From the NCBI GenBank assembly GCA_933207985.1, contig OW240912.1, positions 201,087,593 through 201,151,592 on the forward strand: DNA of 64,000 bases, written 5' to 3'. A model generated the notes under the pieces. It had not been told where the DNA came from, searched no databases, and saw only the letters and a program-made list of their open reading frames with translations. Origin of the DNA: Pelobates cultripes. Its lineage: Eukaryota; Chordata; Amphibia; Anura; Pelobatidae. The translations under genes and the position numbers were made by a program. Within the stretch, counting starts at the first letter, position 1. Each line of letters starts with the position of its first letter. Positions 34,197 to 47,436 of this stretch are shown one piece after another.

Positions 34197-37100
34197 TATT
34201 ATACCATTTTGGTCACCTCTGCCCATGATGTCTGCTGTTTGCCCTTCTGTGGGATTGATTTTACTGATGGATATTGGATACATTTGATTGGCAGCTGTCC
34301 ATTTTCAAGTTTTGTCAATTTGACTGCTATACATCAGGAAAAGCAATTCCTACTTTTTCTTGTACATTTTATGAAAACTACAACTCTCAGGAAAAAAATA
34401 AAAAAAATAAAAAGGTATTCAAACATTGGTAGATATATAGAAGCAGATTAGATAAAGTTTTTAGTTTTTATTAACAGAGTGATTTTAAGTCAGTGTTTTA
34501 TTGTGGTACTTTAAACAATCACCCTGAATTGTACCCCATTGTACAGCGCTATGGAATTTGCTGGCGATATTTAAATAATAAAATATTTAATATAGTGATG
34601 GAAAGCTTCAATTATCTTACCAACAAGAAAATACTTCCCATAGCATCAGATGCTCATGCGACGGTTCAACACAGCACCAAACAATCATTCATAGTTTTGG
34701 TTTTAGATGGACCTCACCTTTCTCACATGAAAAAGACTAATTGCAGATGTAGCTTAATTGAACTTCCCACCCAGAGAGCTTGTAACTAAATTAACTACAT
34801 TGTTGTCAGTATTCACAGATTAAAGATTTACCTCCGCGAGAACCACCTTTCTATCCTTCTTCATTTCCATTCATGTGTTTGCTCCTTATTTCCTGAAATG
34901 TATTATTGATATAATGAAAGTTATGTGCACTGAACAATTATGCAACAGAGTTTCAAGTGTGGAGCAATTACCATGGAAACCATTAAAATAGTTTTGCTGA
35001 TGGTTTCACTTTCAGAACTCTAACCAAATTCTACTTCTTACATAGAATTCTATTCATGGCTGTGTTATATATTGTATGAGGAAATCTATGTTCACAGTTT
35101 AAGAAACAGTAAGATCTTGCTTAGTCAGACAGCTAGCTAGCACTTACCTATAATATAAGAAATTACCTCTTACATCTCCAAAGACCTTTGGAAACATTTG
35201 ATTGTGTTCACAACTGAGTTATGTTTCCAGTAGGATTTAGTTTGTATTACATTATGACCAATTTATTTGTCCGTTCAAAATAAATATATTTCTTCTGCCT
35301 AGATTAATTATTAAAGTTAATGTCAAACCTGTCTGATTATTCATCAAAGAGCATACCTAATTCAAATGCATTAATATGTGCCTAAGGTGTGTAATCATAA
35401 ATTGCTTTAGTGATATCTAGTAAACCATTGAAAGTAAAATATTGCTTATTATAACATCAAGCTTTTAAGTGATGCTGAAATGTAAGACTGTAGTGTGGTT
35501 ACAGCTCTATTTTAAATGTTGCTATAGTTATATGATGGTACTTAAAACAATCTCATACCAAAACAATTTAACTTAACTTAATTGAGCAGTATTGGTTTAT
35601 AGGTCATGACTCTGCAATCTCAATGCTCAATTCTCTGGCATTTAAGAGTTAAATCATGTTTGATTCTGTTTATACAGTCCTAGTCACACCTCCCCTGCCT
35701 GTGACTGACAGTCTGCATGTAAAAATTGTTTTTATTTTCAATCAGATCTTACAGCACCGTATGTTTACTTGAGATGTCCTTACCTCCTGCTCTGTTGAAC
35801 CCACAGGATGTTTCAGTGTCTAGCAGGCAAATAATAGTGCAGTATATAGGGAATTATAAATTAAACACACTGATCACCCCACACAGATCTTTTAAAATAT
35901 ATATTCCTCTTATATAACATTAAAAAAAAGCACTTGGAAAGAATTCTCGAGTGTACACTCTAATAAAATAAGGAAAGCTAAAAAAAATAAAACATATTCA
36001 GGAAATGTGTAGGACGTTTGTGTGAGTTTCCACTAGGTAAAGAGTAGCTAGGGCTGCTTAAAAAAGTGATTAAACCCCTAAATACCAGAGAACTAAACGG
36101 GAGCTTGAACTATACACCAAAACCACTTCTGTATACTAAAGTTGTTTTGGTGCTTACAGTGTCCTTTTCATTTGAGGCTAGGGTAAAATCACCACACTCA
36201 ATATGTTGTGGGCTGAAAAATCTGTTGTCCAGCTCTGATTAATACGAGGTATAGCTCACATTATCAATTTCCATGAGTGTTAAAGTGTTACTCCAAGTAT
36301 CATAACCACTAGAGTGTGCTGTAGAATCTATGATACCAGGGGTACCCTTGTGTTGTTCCTCGGTAATGGGAAGATTTAACATCTTTAAGCACTAAGTGGT
36401 TTCTAGAATTGATTATAGCATTTTTGTCTCTTTCTAATATCATTGTTGCCTAGCAGGTAAATTGCTTATATGTTCTCTGAAACTTTAAGTGTAATAGTTT
36501 TTTACAATGGTGCTAAAGGAATATTACAAGCTCCACATCCTATTGCTTTGAAGCAATGGGTTTTAGACCTTTTTAATATAACCCTTTTTACCATTGCTAA
36601 AACAATGCAGGCTCCATGGTTAGTCAGGTAATAAAGAAACAAGAATTTATCATTATGAGGTCTTAAGATTATTGAATAGGTACCAAGAGTACCCCCCTTG
36701 TTAGCATACTGCTCTAAATGGTAGACAGGAAAAAAGAGTATTTCTTTCTTTGCAAAAATTGACTATAACGTACCTTTTTTGCTAAAATTAGTTAGTATTT
36801 TTATTGCTTAACCCTCCGTATTTCACAAGGGTGAGTTTCAAATAGGTCCTCTTCTGTCTATGCTGTTTTGTCTGCTCTTTTTTAGATAAGAGGATCTGTG
36901 GGTTCTCAGGACAAAATGTCATTAATGAATCACTTAAAAAGGCCAGAGCTAACATACATAGTTATATCAATTATTGGATACAAAGAATAATAGGATGCTG
37001 TAGTATTTATGGACAAGCCCCTGCTGGTATTGTACAAGGGTAATAAATAAACTGAACATTGAGTTAGTCATGTGCATATGAAATAGATTTTTTCTAGGCA

Positions 37101-37636
37101 GTAAACAAACACCCAGCTCCCCATGATAATTTGCAATGGCTATTGTATGCCCTGCTTTCACTAACTTGGCTTTCTCATAGCCCCCTCAGATAGATTGACC
37201 TCCTGCCGCTTTCTATGTGTTAGGCATTAACTAACAGTATAAGTCAGCATGGAAGCAGTCTGATATTAACCTGGCAATTTTAGAATTACAAAGACAAACA
37301 AGATGAAAACTGCAGGGTGACAAGTCTGTAACCTCTGCTGACTTTTTAGTAACCTCTCAACTTTGACTCTGAATAAACCTGGGCACATCTAGTTTCTATG
37401 TCGTGTGTGGGAGGCATAACATATCAATCTCACACTTTACCAATTTGTTCAATTACTTATTATGTTTCTGGACCTAACTGCATTGCGTAGTGTAATGTAT
37501 TGTGTGGTTCAGAATGTGGGAGATCTGAAAATAAAAGCATGTAGTTTGTACGCTCGAAAAAAAACAGGTTACAATGTATTCCAAAAAAGGGATGCAGAAG
37601 GATCAAACTGAAATTGTATTGCTTTTTGATAAACTG
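34197..37636. other. Gene-free stretch, mostly low-copy-looking
   Basis: No coding exon seen. Around 34840-35340 the sequence is not obviously repeat and has possible binding motifs such as ATTACCATGGAAACC (RFX-like half) and TAATTA-type sites. 35870-35950 resembles 33160-33255, a dispersed repeat pair. A T2-like end (TTTTGGTGCTTACAGTGTCC) lies near 36150. Confidence 0.45.
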
Positions 37637-37794
37637 CAAGTGTCCCAAAAGGTAGGTCTCCAGATCTTTCAACACTACAGCTTTTATGATGCTTTGTCTT
37701 TCTATATACATTCTAAATGCATGCAAAGGATCATGGGAGTTATAGTTCTAAAACATCTGGGGATCTACCTTTTGGGCACCCCTGGTCGATGGCA
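37637..37794. mobile_element. Short palindromic MITE (GTCCCAAAAGGTAG ends)
   Basis: The ends CAAGTGTCCCAAAAGGTAG and CTACCTTTTGGGCACCCCTG face each other. The inner arms share AGATNTTTNAACACTA-like sequence and ATGGGAGTTATAGTTCT. The layout resembles the CAGGGATAGGCAACC MITEs. Confidence 0.65.
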
Positions 37795-38165
37795 TCAAAT
37801 AATCTTACAATGAACCTTGTAGAAGAAAAAATAAAAATGACCACACTTATATCATATGCAATAAATTTCACCAGGACGCTCCGTGAAAAGTGCTGTTTAT
37901 TGATCAGCAAGTGTCAGTGATAGACACGTAACACATTGAGTTTCCTAAAAGTTTTTTATCTTTTTTTTTTAGTTTGTAGATCTGTTTTTTTGTTTTGTTT
38001 TTATGGTGTGGTCTGTTTTACTGCCATGCGTGAACAAATGGATCAATAAAAAACATTTTTTAGGGGGGCGTGGTTTGGAGGCCGAGGAAGATGGCGGCGT
38101 AAACCTGGAGATCCCCGGCAGGCTCAGACAACATCCTTGTCAAAGCACCTAAAATCCAGGCAACC

Positions 38166-39074
38166 ATGGGCAAAACTCACCGGGCATCACACACAAACAA
38201 AACAGCCGACACCCCGAAGGGATCCGCTGCCTCCTCACTGTGGCAATATCTAGTATCTAGTAACTGACTCGGAGGCCTCCGGCAGCTCCCGGCCCGCATC
38301 GCCACGATGCAGACCCGGACCTCCCTGGATCCCCAGCCGGACTGGGTGCAACTGATCCGGGCACTCCCAACCAGACAAGACTTGAAGGAGGCTAACTCGG
38401 AGTTACGAGCCTCCATCACCGCGGAACTACACTCCCTGCGGGATGACATCCAGGGCCTACACACGAAGGTGTCCCAATTAGAAGCGGATTGTGACCATCT
38501 GACCTCCGCCCAATCTGCAAACACTGACACCCTACATCGCCACACTGCACAAATGAGACAGATGGCCTTACACATGGAGGACCTGGACAACCGGGGTAGA
38601 CGACAAAATATCAGGGTGCGCGGCATCCCAGAAAATCTTGATCAAACAGCACCGATGTCGGATACTCTCAGAGAACTATTCAACAAGATCCTGGGCCACT
38701 GCCATCGAGTTCGTCAGAGCACACTGTGCATTGAGACCAAGGGGCCCACCGGAGGCCCCCCCCCAAGGGACACAATTTGTTGCTTGGCCAGTTTTCAACT
38801 CAAGGAGGAGATATTGCGAAAAGCTCGTGGCACAGAAAGGGTAACGCTAAACAGAGTGGACATACAACTGTACCCGGATCTCTCACCAGCTACCCTGGCA
38901 TACCGTCAGGCGATGAGGCCCCTCACAAGAATCCTCCAAACCAATAAAATCAGATACAGATGGAACTTCCTGACCGGGTTACAGATCATCACTGTGACAG
39001 GACCTTTCACAGTCCGACACCCAGAGGACCTGAGCGACCTCAGTATGGAACTCCAACTCCACACGTCAATATGA
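38166..39074 (+). pseudogene. L1 ORF1 (coiled-coil/RRM RNA-binding protein), one in-frame stop
   Basis: ORF1 proteins of L1 elements bind their own RNA and act as nucleic-acid chaperones. The frame opens at ATG 38166 (M-G-K-T-H-R), hits TGA at 38265, and continues in the same frame from ATG 38307 for 255 residues. A heptad-rich coiled coil (roughly residues 20-95 of the long part) is followed by L-D-N-R-G-R-R-Q-N-I-R-V-R-G-I-P-E, the typical start of the L1 RRM domain, and a C-terminal domain with L-A-Y-R-Q-A-M-R-P-L. The TGA may be a decayed CGA codon. If the inner ATG were used, the N-terminus would be about 47 residues shorter. Confidence 0.85.
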
Positions 39075-40425
39075 CATAGCCGGACCCACTCACCTTCTAC
39101 ATGGCACCACCTGCGTCCCAGGGACTCCCTCCACAACTACACGGAAGCAGAGTGTCCCGCCAATAGGCTACCCGGCCCTCGGGGACAACCGCATAAAAGA
39201 CTGATGACGGACGCAGTGCATAACCGCAAGTAACATTAAACGGGACTCTCTCTCCAACTGGGGTACCAGCCCCCTTACGAAAACTTCGGGGTTCAGACCC
39301 GCAAACACACACCACTATGGATAGAGGGGAGGGGGGGGAAAGCGAGACAGGGATGGGGATCACCCGACTACCATTACCCTGGCTCCTGAGGGAGGGTGGA
39401 TCCGGGGACACAAGCAAACGGGACAAGCAGGCAGACCTGAATAGGGTATTGAGATGGGAAGCCAACATTCGGCAGCTGCCGGGGGTCACCAACTGTTTAG
39501 CGCGACCTTATTCCGACTCACTTCACTATCCTGATGTCGCACAGGCGCAGGCCCTAGACGGTGGGGCAGCTATAACCCATACACATTTCAACGCTTGTGT
39601 GTGTAGACAGCGGCCTAACAGAGCATGCTTTACTTCACGGTTAAGTTCCCAAGTGGGGCTATAATCCAAGCAATAATGACCTAGTTCTTGCAATGTTCCC
39701 CGAAACCTATACTGCTGAGGGGGGAGAAGGTGACAACAGAGACCCAGCGGGAAGTGCACTAGAAGGGGGCACCACACTAGCTCATATTAGAAATATTAGA
39801 AAGGGCTTGCCCGCATGCTGTGACAGGAACACCTATATTGTGGAATATGCAACTGTTATGTTATGTTATGCTACTTGGTTTGAAATTTACTTTCATGTTA
39901 GAAAAGATTTAGTTACTTGTTCTGTTATAACGTTTCTCTTTGCACGTGCACACAGCAGTCACACACGACCCGGAACCCATGGGTTACAACCTCCACTGAC
40001 GAGGACCATAATAACGACTCAAATCCAGCAGATAGAGCTGACAGGGGACCTACACGGACCCGACGGACCGAGACATGCTACAAAGGTACACACCAACCAC
40101 CACCACGCACGCGGACACAGGGAGGACTGGTTCCACCCGGAGTCCCCTTGCCTCCTCCTACAGCCCTACAGGGCACAGCGACCTAAGACAGGTGAGTGGA
40201 CACCGTGGACCACAGGTGGCCACGGGCTTAACCGCTTCCCGTCGCTGACGCCTTCCCGCTACTATACAGTGACGAGAAGACACACACATACACTCCACGA
40301 CACCTGTTCCCCATATCCCAAAACCCCCACCCGGCCTACCCTACCTGACACACACACCCTACGAACCCCGGAATTGACAGAGACACGCGGACCAACTGAC
40401 TCAGCCATCCTAACACCAAGACACG
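39075..40425 (+). other. L1 inter-ORF spacer
   Basis: 1.35 kb between ORF1 and ORF2. One long frame (39693-40466) crosses it, but it has no recognisable domain and overlaps the ORF2 start in another frame, so I do not call it a gene. Confidence 0.6.
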
Positions 40426-42924
40426 ATGGCGCTGGTACCGGACTGCCTCACTGTCCTCTCCATTAACGCCAGAGGCCTAAACAAACCAGAGTGACGCTCA
40501 GGAGCGCTGAGAGACTTCCATAACAAAAGAGCCTTGATAGTCTTAATTCAGGAGATGCACTTTAAAGAAGGGTCCAGACCCAAAATGACCAACCACCACT
40601 TCTCGAAGGGATACTTTAGCGACTACCATGCAGGCAGGTCCAGAGGCACAGCCATATTAGTTAACAGAAACATACCGTTTATAGAAGTGGGACAGATGAC
40701 AAACAAGGAGGGCAGATTCCTTTTCTTAAAGGGCACAATAGCAAGACAGACCTACACATTCGCTAACATCTATGCCCCAAACCAGTGACATTACAGATTC
40801 CTGGCAAGCATACTTAAGAGGTTTCAGTCCTTCACAGAGGGGATCCTCATCGTGGGGGGCAATCTTAATGTAGCACTTTACCCGTGATGGGTCACCTCTT
40901 CTGGCAACTCACGGGTCCTGGCACAACACCTACACTCAATCAAAACCCTCCTGACCCACCACAAACTGATAGATTGCTGGAGGGCCTACCACCCCGATGA
41001 AAGGGTTTACACCTTCTTCTCACACCCACACAGCACTTATACTAGATTGGACTACCTTTTCACTACACACTATCATTTACCAACAACACGCGGCGCAGAA
41101 CATGGAGTGGCGACATGGTCAGACCATGTGCCAGTGATCTTAACACTCTCATCCCATCTCTACCGGCCCCGGTTCAACAAATGGAGACTAAATGACTATC
41201 TTCTCACCAAACTCGACCTAACGGATGACATAAGGGGAATGCTAAAAGAATACTTTGAGACGAACACATCTGAAAAGACCTCGCCGACCATCAGATGGGA
41301 AGCCCACAAGAGTGTAATCCGCGGGCATTTCATCTGACAGGGTGCCACCCTCAAAAAACAGACTGACAGCCGCCGGACAGAACTAGTGACAGAAATACAA
41401 AGAGTGGAAACACTTAACAAAAACTCACAACACGCGACACACCATGCAACACTATTACAACTAAGAAGGGAACTGACTAGCCTCCTACATAGAAAACACC
41501 ACAGGGAAGTCGTCAGACACAAAGCCTTCTTCCTGCTCCATGGCAATAAGAGCGGTAAACTACTGGACAGGTTACGAAAAGACCTATCCGACTGGGTATA
41601 CCCACACATATCGTGGCTGGGCAGGATTCAGGTCATACAAATGAACTTTCTCCCATGCCTACTATACCTCATGCAGGCCCTATCTCTAACCATCCCCAGA
41701 TCTTTTTTTCACACCCTGAGACAGGAGATGGGGAAATATGTGTGGAACCAAAGGAGACCAAGAGTTAAGATGGCCACGTTGATGCTACCTAAAGTCAGGG
41801 GCGACCTGGCCATGTCGGACCTCACCCTGTACTATGAATCATGTCATCTCCAAAGAATTATGGAGTGGACAAAGGAAAGAATGCTCAAGAGATGGAAAGA
41901 AATAGAGGAAGTGGAAGCGGGGAAACCACTGTCCACCCTACCATGGCAGAGCACCGGGGGGACCGGGAGGCGGTGCTCACCCTACATGGCAGCAACCATA
42001 CCCATCTCCCCTGCTCCCCCTAACGCACAACAACAGCTTTCCACCAGGCCTAGACCCCAACACATTTAGAGACCTTCTCCGCCATAGGATCACATCACCT
42101 TTTTGACAGAACTGACTTACTAGAGGGAACCACCCCCACCCTCCTACACCACCTAAAACACAGGCAACTACGGAGCTATGTACATACACTCCCCGGGGGC
42201 ATAGCACGGATGCGGGACCCCACCACATTCGAACAAATGTGTATGGACCCAGATCCACAACCCCACGGGATCTCACTCATCTATTCCATGCTCCAGAGGG
42301 AGACCCCGACGGAGAAACCCAAATTCATGGGGACATGGGAACAAACATTGGGCAAAACTTTCACTGACGGTGACTGGGAGAAGATGTGCGACTTGACGCA
42401 CCCCTGCTTGGTCTTCAGCAAAACCCAAGAGACGGCTTTCAAAATACTAATGAACTGGTACCGTACCCCAATCATACTCCATGCCATAGACCCACACCAC
42501 ACAGACCTTTGCTGGAGATGCAACAAAGAGGCCGGCACCATGCTCCACCTGTGGTGGGATTGTGAAGCCATACAGCCTTTTTGGAAAGGCATACACGGCT
42601 TCCTCCAAACATTCTCAGACGCACCGCCCCCCTTCCTCCCTGAAACCATGCTCCTACACCACACCAAGTCGACTAGATCTCGCTACAAACACTCACTGAC
42701 AGTACGAATTCTCAACATCGCCAAACAAGTGCTTCCACAATTCTGGAGGCATCGATAACACCCCCACTGACAACATGGTTCACCCAAATGGAAGAACTTA
42801 GAGCCATAGAAGAACTTCACATGAGCGCAACTAATTCCTCAGACAAATACATGGGAATATGGGCACACTGGCTACTAACAACCACTAAGGCAGACTTCAT
42901 GAATAGGCTTAAATACGACACATA
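40426..42924 (+). pseudogene. L1 ORF2: endonuclease plus C-terminus, reverse transcriptase deleted
   Basis: ORF2 normally supplies endonuclease and reverse transcriptase. The start M-A-L-V-P-D is followed by S-I-N-A-R-G-L-N, the endonuclease opening motif, then N-I-Y-A-P-N, and W-S-D-H near 41120. The frame is kept from 40426 to 42069 except for four TGA codons at 40492, 40786, 40885 and 41335. After H-G-N-K-S-G-K-L-L (near 41560) the protein jumps in frame to D-R-L-R-K-D-L-S-D-W-V-Y-P-H-I-S-W, a region normally after the polymerase core, so the Y-A-D-D part is lost. Frameshifts follow near 42100 and 42750. The C-terminal knuckle C-W-R-C-N ... H-L-W-W-D-C is visible at about 42510-42560. Confidence 0.88.
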
Positions 42925-43490
42925 GGCAGTGAGGCGGCGAGGCTGCGCAGATGGAAGACATAAGAGATGAAACAGACTGATACACCTCTGACAGCAACAT
43001 ATTCCCCCCCCCTGGACAGCCCACTCCTGAAACCCACCCCACGCCACACATAACTCACCACGGACTCTAAACACGGACGCTCAGGCCCAAGGGAATACCA
43101 CCTCTAGGAGACACAGGTGACCACATCACCCAACACGAAGTCACACAAACTCACAGAAACACGGCACACAGAGGCAGACAGAATCCACAGATGGCTCCTA
43201 CCAAGACAATGCCTAGGGCACAAACTGGACACACACGGCATCGCAACAACAACCCAGTCACATTGGGCAGACCAAACGCGACAAACACAGCTACACGCCA
43301 ACGCACCAATTCAGACTAACACGCACCCGACATACAAATCTAAGCCGCAGAAACAGGAAACGACCCACGAGACATAACACACAACCAAACTGTATGCCTC
43401 TACACCACACGCAAGTGGTTTACGCTTACCTTGGGCCTGTGTGCCGCATAAAGGACGACAGATGCGAGACCTGCGTGTCTCCACACAACC

Positions 43491-44668
43491 GGAATTTTAT
43501 TAAGTTGAACATCTGAGAGTTTATAAACATAATCTGTACTGAAAAGGTAGCAGTAATGTAATAACATTTTATACGCCTAAGGGGACCTGCGAATTACTTC
43601 CACTTCAGAAAATCACACTTTTTATGGAACTTCCAAGTGAAAATTTCTGGAAAATCTTTTAGATTTTTTTTTCTTTACTGCTCAAGTGTGAAGCTTAAGC
43701 ACCAAAGCTTAAGCAGCAACACAGTTGGTCTGAATGAGTATAATCATTACAGTATGAATACGAATTTTTGGTTAATAATCTATGGGGTAGCGGCACTAAC
43801 AGGTTTTAGTATATGTAGTAGATAACAATGAATTTCAAAGCATATAAAATAGTCTGTTTCTGCTTTTCTGACTGTTCCCTATCTAATGCAAATTCTTAAA
43901 TGCTTATTATGCTAGTCGTAGGTTTTTTCCCAAAACAAATACAGCATGAGTCAAAATTTATTTATTAAACTCCCTACACGTATATGTAATCACTTTGTAT
44001 ACTTTATATGACATCATATCGTTTAACAATCATGTGTTAATAGAATTAAAAACAGATTTGCTATATAAAAAAATGACTACCCAGACCTAGACAGTTTCAG
44101 TCTGAAGTCCCATTCATTTTAATATCTGCAATGTGTAAAACATTGACAAAGTTTTTCTAAAACGGGTGACTAACTGCCCTGCTATACAAGCTTTAATAAA
44201 TTATTCTGGAAGTAAAGTGCAGAATCCACACTGACTTGAAAAACCATTGTTACAAGTGCAGAGGAGATGGCATGAGCTAGGTAGACACCAAGGTAGTTTG
44301 TCAAACCTTAAGTAAGTAAGGACATTCCTAGTACCATAACTACTACAATAGGCTTGGAGTGTTTCTTCAATAAATATGTTAACCAATTATGTCACATTTG
44401 TACCACTCACTGCAACATGTTGATTTATCTATGTCATGATATACCTGTAACATGTATCAAGATGGGGACTTTCATATTTCATCCCAAAATATTGTGGCTG
44501 CTTCCTTAAACCATACTCTAATAGTGCCCAGCTGCACTTATTTTTAAAATTAACGTAAGTGAAAGATAATATATCCTTCAGGTACTACAGAAAATGTTTA
44601 ATATGCACATGGGACATCACATTCCATATCGATTGGGAACATTATCTTTGTTAAGGTCTGTATTATCT
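43491..44668. other. Gene-free stretch
   Basis: AT-rich, low-copy-looking sequence with no supported gene or mobile element. Confidence 0.4.
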
Positions 44669-45170
44669 TTAAAGGACCACTCTAGGCACCATGACCACTT
44701 CAGCTTAATGAAGTGGTCTGGGTGCCAGGTCCAGCTAGGGTTAACCCATTTTTTAATAAACATAGCAGTTTCAGAGAAACTGCTATGTTTATTAATGGGT
44801 TAAGCCTTCCCCCAAAGCCTCTAGTGGCTGTCTCATTGACAGCCACTAGAGGCGCTTGCGTGCTTCTCACTGTGATTTTCACAGTGAGAGCACGCCAGCG
44901 TCCATAGTAAAGCATTGTAAATGCTTTCCTATACGACCGGCTGAATGCGCGCGCAGCTCTTGCCGCGTGTGCGCATTCAGCCGACGGGGAAGAACGGAGG
45001 AGGAGAGAAGGAGGAGAGCTCCCCGCCCAGCGCTGGAAAAAGGTAAGTTTAAACCCCTTTCCCCCTTCCAGAGCCGGGCGGGAGGGGGACCCTGAGGGTG
45101 GGGGCACCCTCAGGGCACTATAGTGGCAGGAAAACGAGTATGTTTTCCTGGCACTATAGTGGTCCTTTAA
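44669..45170. mobile_element. Kolobok/T2-type MITE, copy A
   Basis: TTAA on both sides; ends TTAAAGGACCACTCTAGGCACC and CACTATAGTGGTCCTTTAA. 502 bp including both TTAAs. Inside are GCAGTTTCAGAGAAACTGC, ACAGCCACTAGAGGCG, a CpG-rich middle and GGGTGGGGGCACCCTCAGGG. It is nearly identical to 60929-61418. Confidence 0.93.
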
Positions 45171-46267
45171 GAGCTCAGTGTCCCTCACAATCTTATGCTC
45201 TGTATAGTGATTATGAGCACTGCTGATGTATGATATCTTAACTCTTTGGCTTATGCTTTGATCAATTAAAAGAAACCTTCAAGCACCGTAACCACTAAAG
45301 TGCGCTGTAGGAGTAGCCTGGGAAGTTTTCTAATAAGGGGAACTGGTAAGAGATGCATCATGCCTGCACCCCCATCAGTACAATTGAAGGAGCAGAAAAA
45401 TTGATCTGCACCTACAGGAGGTGCAGAACAAATTAACTAGCTCCCTTCTTTCCTTTTGCATTAGGATGGCCAGGCCAATGTGGGAGATATTTGGTGTGGA
45501 ACCAACTCTCTGGGCCAGCTCAGGAGATCCTTTGATCCATTTGCCCCTTTTGCCATATGGCCAGTCTGGCCCTGTTTATATATTATGCTGAGCAATCAAA
45601 CTTAAATAACCACAGTCCTTACAAAAAACAGTTATCCCCTATAAAAGAAACCATCACACACCTCAAAAAATTCAACACCAAAAAGGACTTGGTAAATCAC
45701 TTTTTTAACAACTAACCAATACCAAGATTAGCAAGGTGTTTATATATGACCAGAACAAACACCACAAACACTTATTTCTTAACACTTGCGACTGCATGAG
45801 GTGTGAAGTATATTGTTTTTATATAAAATAATAAAAGCAGAGCCAGCCATTAGCACCGAAAAAATTAAGCAACATCTATTCACAGAAGGTAGCTAAATGC
45901 TCAAATCATGATTCCTCTTTTTCCAGATAAAAGTTTTTTTAATTTCTTCTATGGAAACCAACAAGTGGCTTTTAAATAGTGTCTTTTGTCTTCTTATACC
46001 TCTTTCAAAGCCATAAAATATCATTAAGGGAAATGGGAGGAGCTAGGACATGGACATTTAGGACACCAATGAAAATCAGTCAGTGAAATGCTAATTTTTA
46101 TGGGTCTAGAGGTAAAGTTTAGGACACAATGGTGATGTGATAGACAATGCTTTAAGTACAGTTCTTTTTCTTATTCTAAATCAAGCTACAGTTGTAGAAA
46201 TAAAGAGTTATTACTGAGAGGTTTAAAAGATTGATCATTTCTATGGCTTCTAATTGTGCTCTTTTAA

Positions 46268-46306
<39 letters not shown>

Positions 46307-46430
46307 TTAATTCTTAACTCAACCATCATATCTATAAACGTCTTCTTGCCTCTGATACTTTGTTCATCCGCGTGTGTCAGGGGCGTACCTGGAGATATTG
46401 TGAAAAATAAATTAGGTATACAATTAATAC
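45171..46430. other. Gene-free stretch with a (TA)n tract
   Basis: No coding exon seen. There is a (TA)n microsatellite near 46270-46300 and a hAT-like end fragment (CAGGGGCGTACCTGG) at about 46379. Confidence 0.45.
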
Positions 46431-47049
46431 AGTGGCAGATCCAGAGGAGGGAGCACCAGGGCTAATGTGCTACATAGACACCAGAGAATCTTTTGTCTTG
46501 TTGGCAGCTGAAATTAACAGAGGGGCTCTTCGCACTCTGTCCACAAAGGCCGTCTTCCAAATTATTTTAGTGGATATATCACTGCAATTTCACTGCAATA
46601 TGTTTTGCCATTATGAGTTCAATTACTTTTGTTTCTCTTTATGCAGCCCCTGGCTGTGACTCACAGAGACAGATAACCCGTTAGGCTACCATGGCCTCTT
46701 CAAAGGCGTACTCAGAGTCCCTCAGCGTGTCTTGATGACACAGGTGGGTGGGGGAGAACATACATACACAATACCATTGTATCGTACAACTCTTAACCAG
46801 CACGTGCAGACACACTCATCCTCCCCCAAAACAGCCCTCATCCACCTCCACACACTCTCACACACAACACAACCATGACAAAAACACATCACTCACAGTG
46901 CTCTAGGAGGGGCCCCCAATCTGGCATCCTGCCTAGGGCTTTTGGCAACCTTAATCCGGCTCTGGTGACTCACAGTCTCCTTGAAAAAAAAAGGGTTTAT
47001 TTTCAATTAACTCTTACAGCACAGTGTGTTTACTTTAGACATTCTTATC

Positions 47050-47436
47050 GCCTGCACATACACACAGACATACACATACACACAGACACATATGCATACA
47101 GAGACACATACATAAACACAGACAGACTCATAGATACATACACACACACAAAACACACATACATACAAAGACACAGACAGACACACACATACATACAGAC
47201 AGACAGGCACACATACATACATACAGACAGACAGGCAGGCAGGCATACATACAGGCAGACACATACAGACAAACACACCCACATACAGACACACACACAG
47301 ACACACAGACACATACATACACAGACAGACACAAACACACAGACACATACATACAGACACATGCACACACAGAGACAGACACACAAACACATACACACAT
47401 ACAAACAAACAAAAACACACATATACAAAATGTTTA
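47050..47436. repeat. ACACATACATACAGACAG microsatellite
   Basis: Imperfect CA/CAGA/CATA tract forming the left part of the same dispersed family as 29166-29892. Confidence 0.9.

Larger units (their letters stand above)
38063..43490 (+). mobile_element. Tx1/L1-type LINE, near full-length, RT-deleted
   Basis: It starts GGGGGGCGTGGTTTGG followed by AAGATGGCGGCG, a YY1-type site as found at the start of other L1s. ORF1, an inter-ORF spacer, an endonuclease, and the C-terminal part of ORF2 follow in order. The reverse-transcriptase core is missing. The 3' boundary near 43490 is approximate. Confidence 0.85.

Noticed and set aside
39693..40466. 257-codon frame between L1 ORF1 and ORF2
   Set aside because: No domain, lies in the inter-ORF spacer, and overlaps the true ORF2 start in another frame.
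40492..41337. In-frame TGA codons read as selenocysteine or recoding
   Set aside because: They sit in a decayed LINE with later frameshifts; CpG decay is simpler and no supporting RNA element was seen.
47007..47428. Cys-rich frames resembling small cysteine-rich proteins
   Set aside because: Same cause: an ACACATACATACAGACAG tract read on the minus strand.
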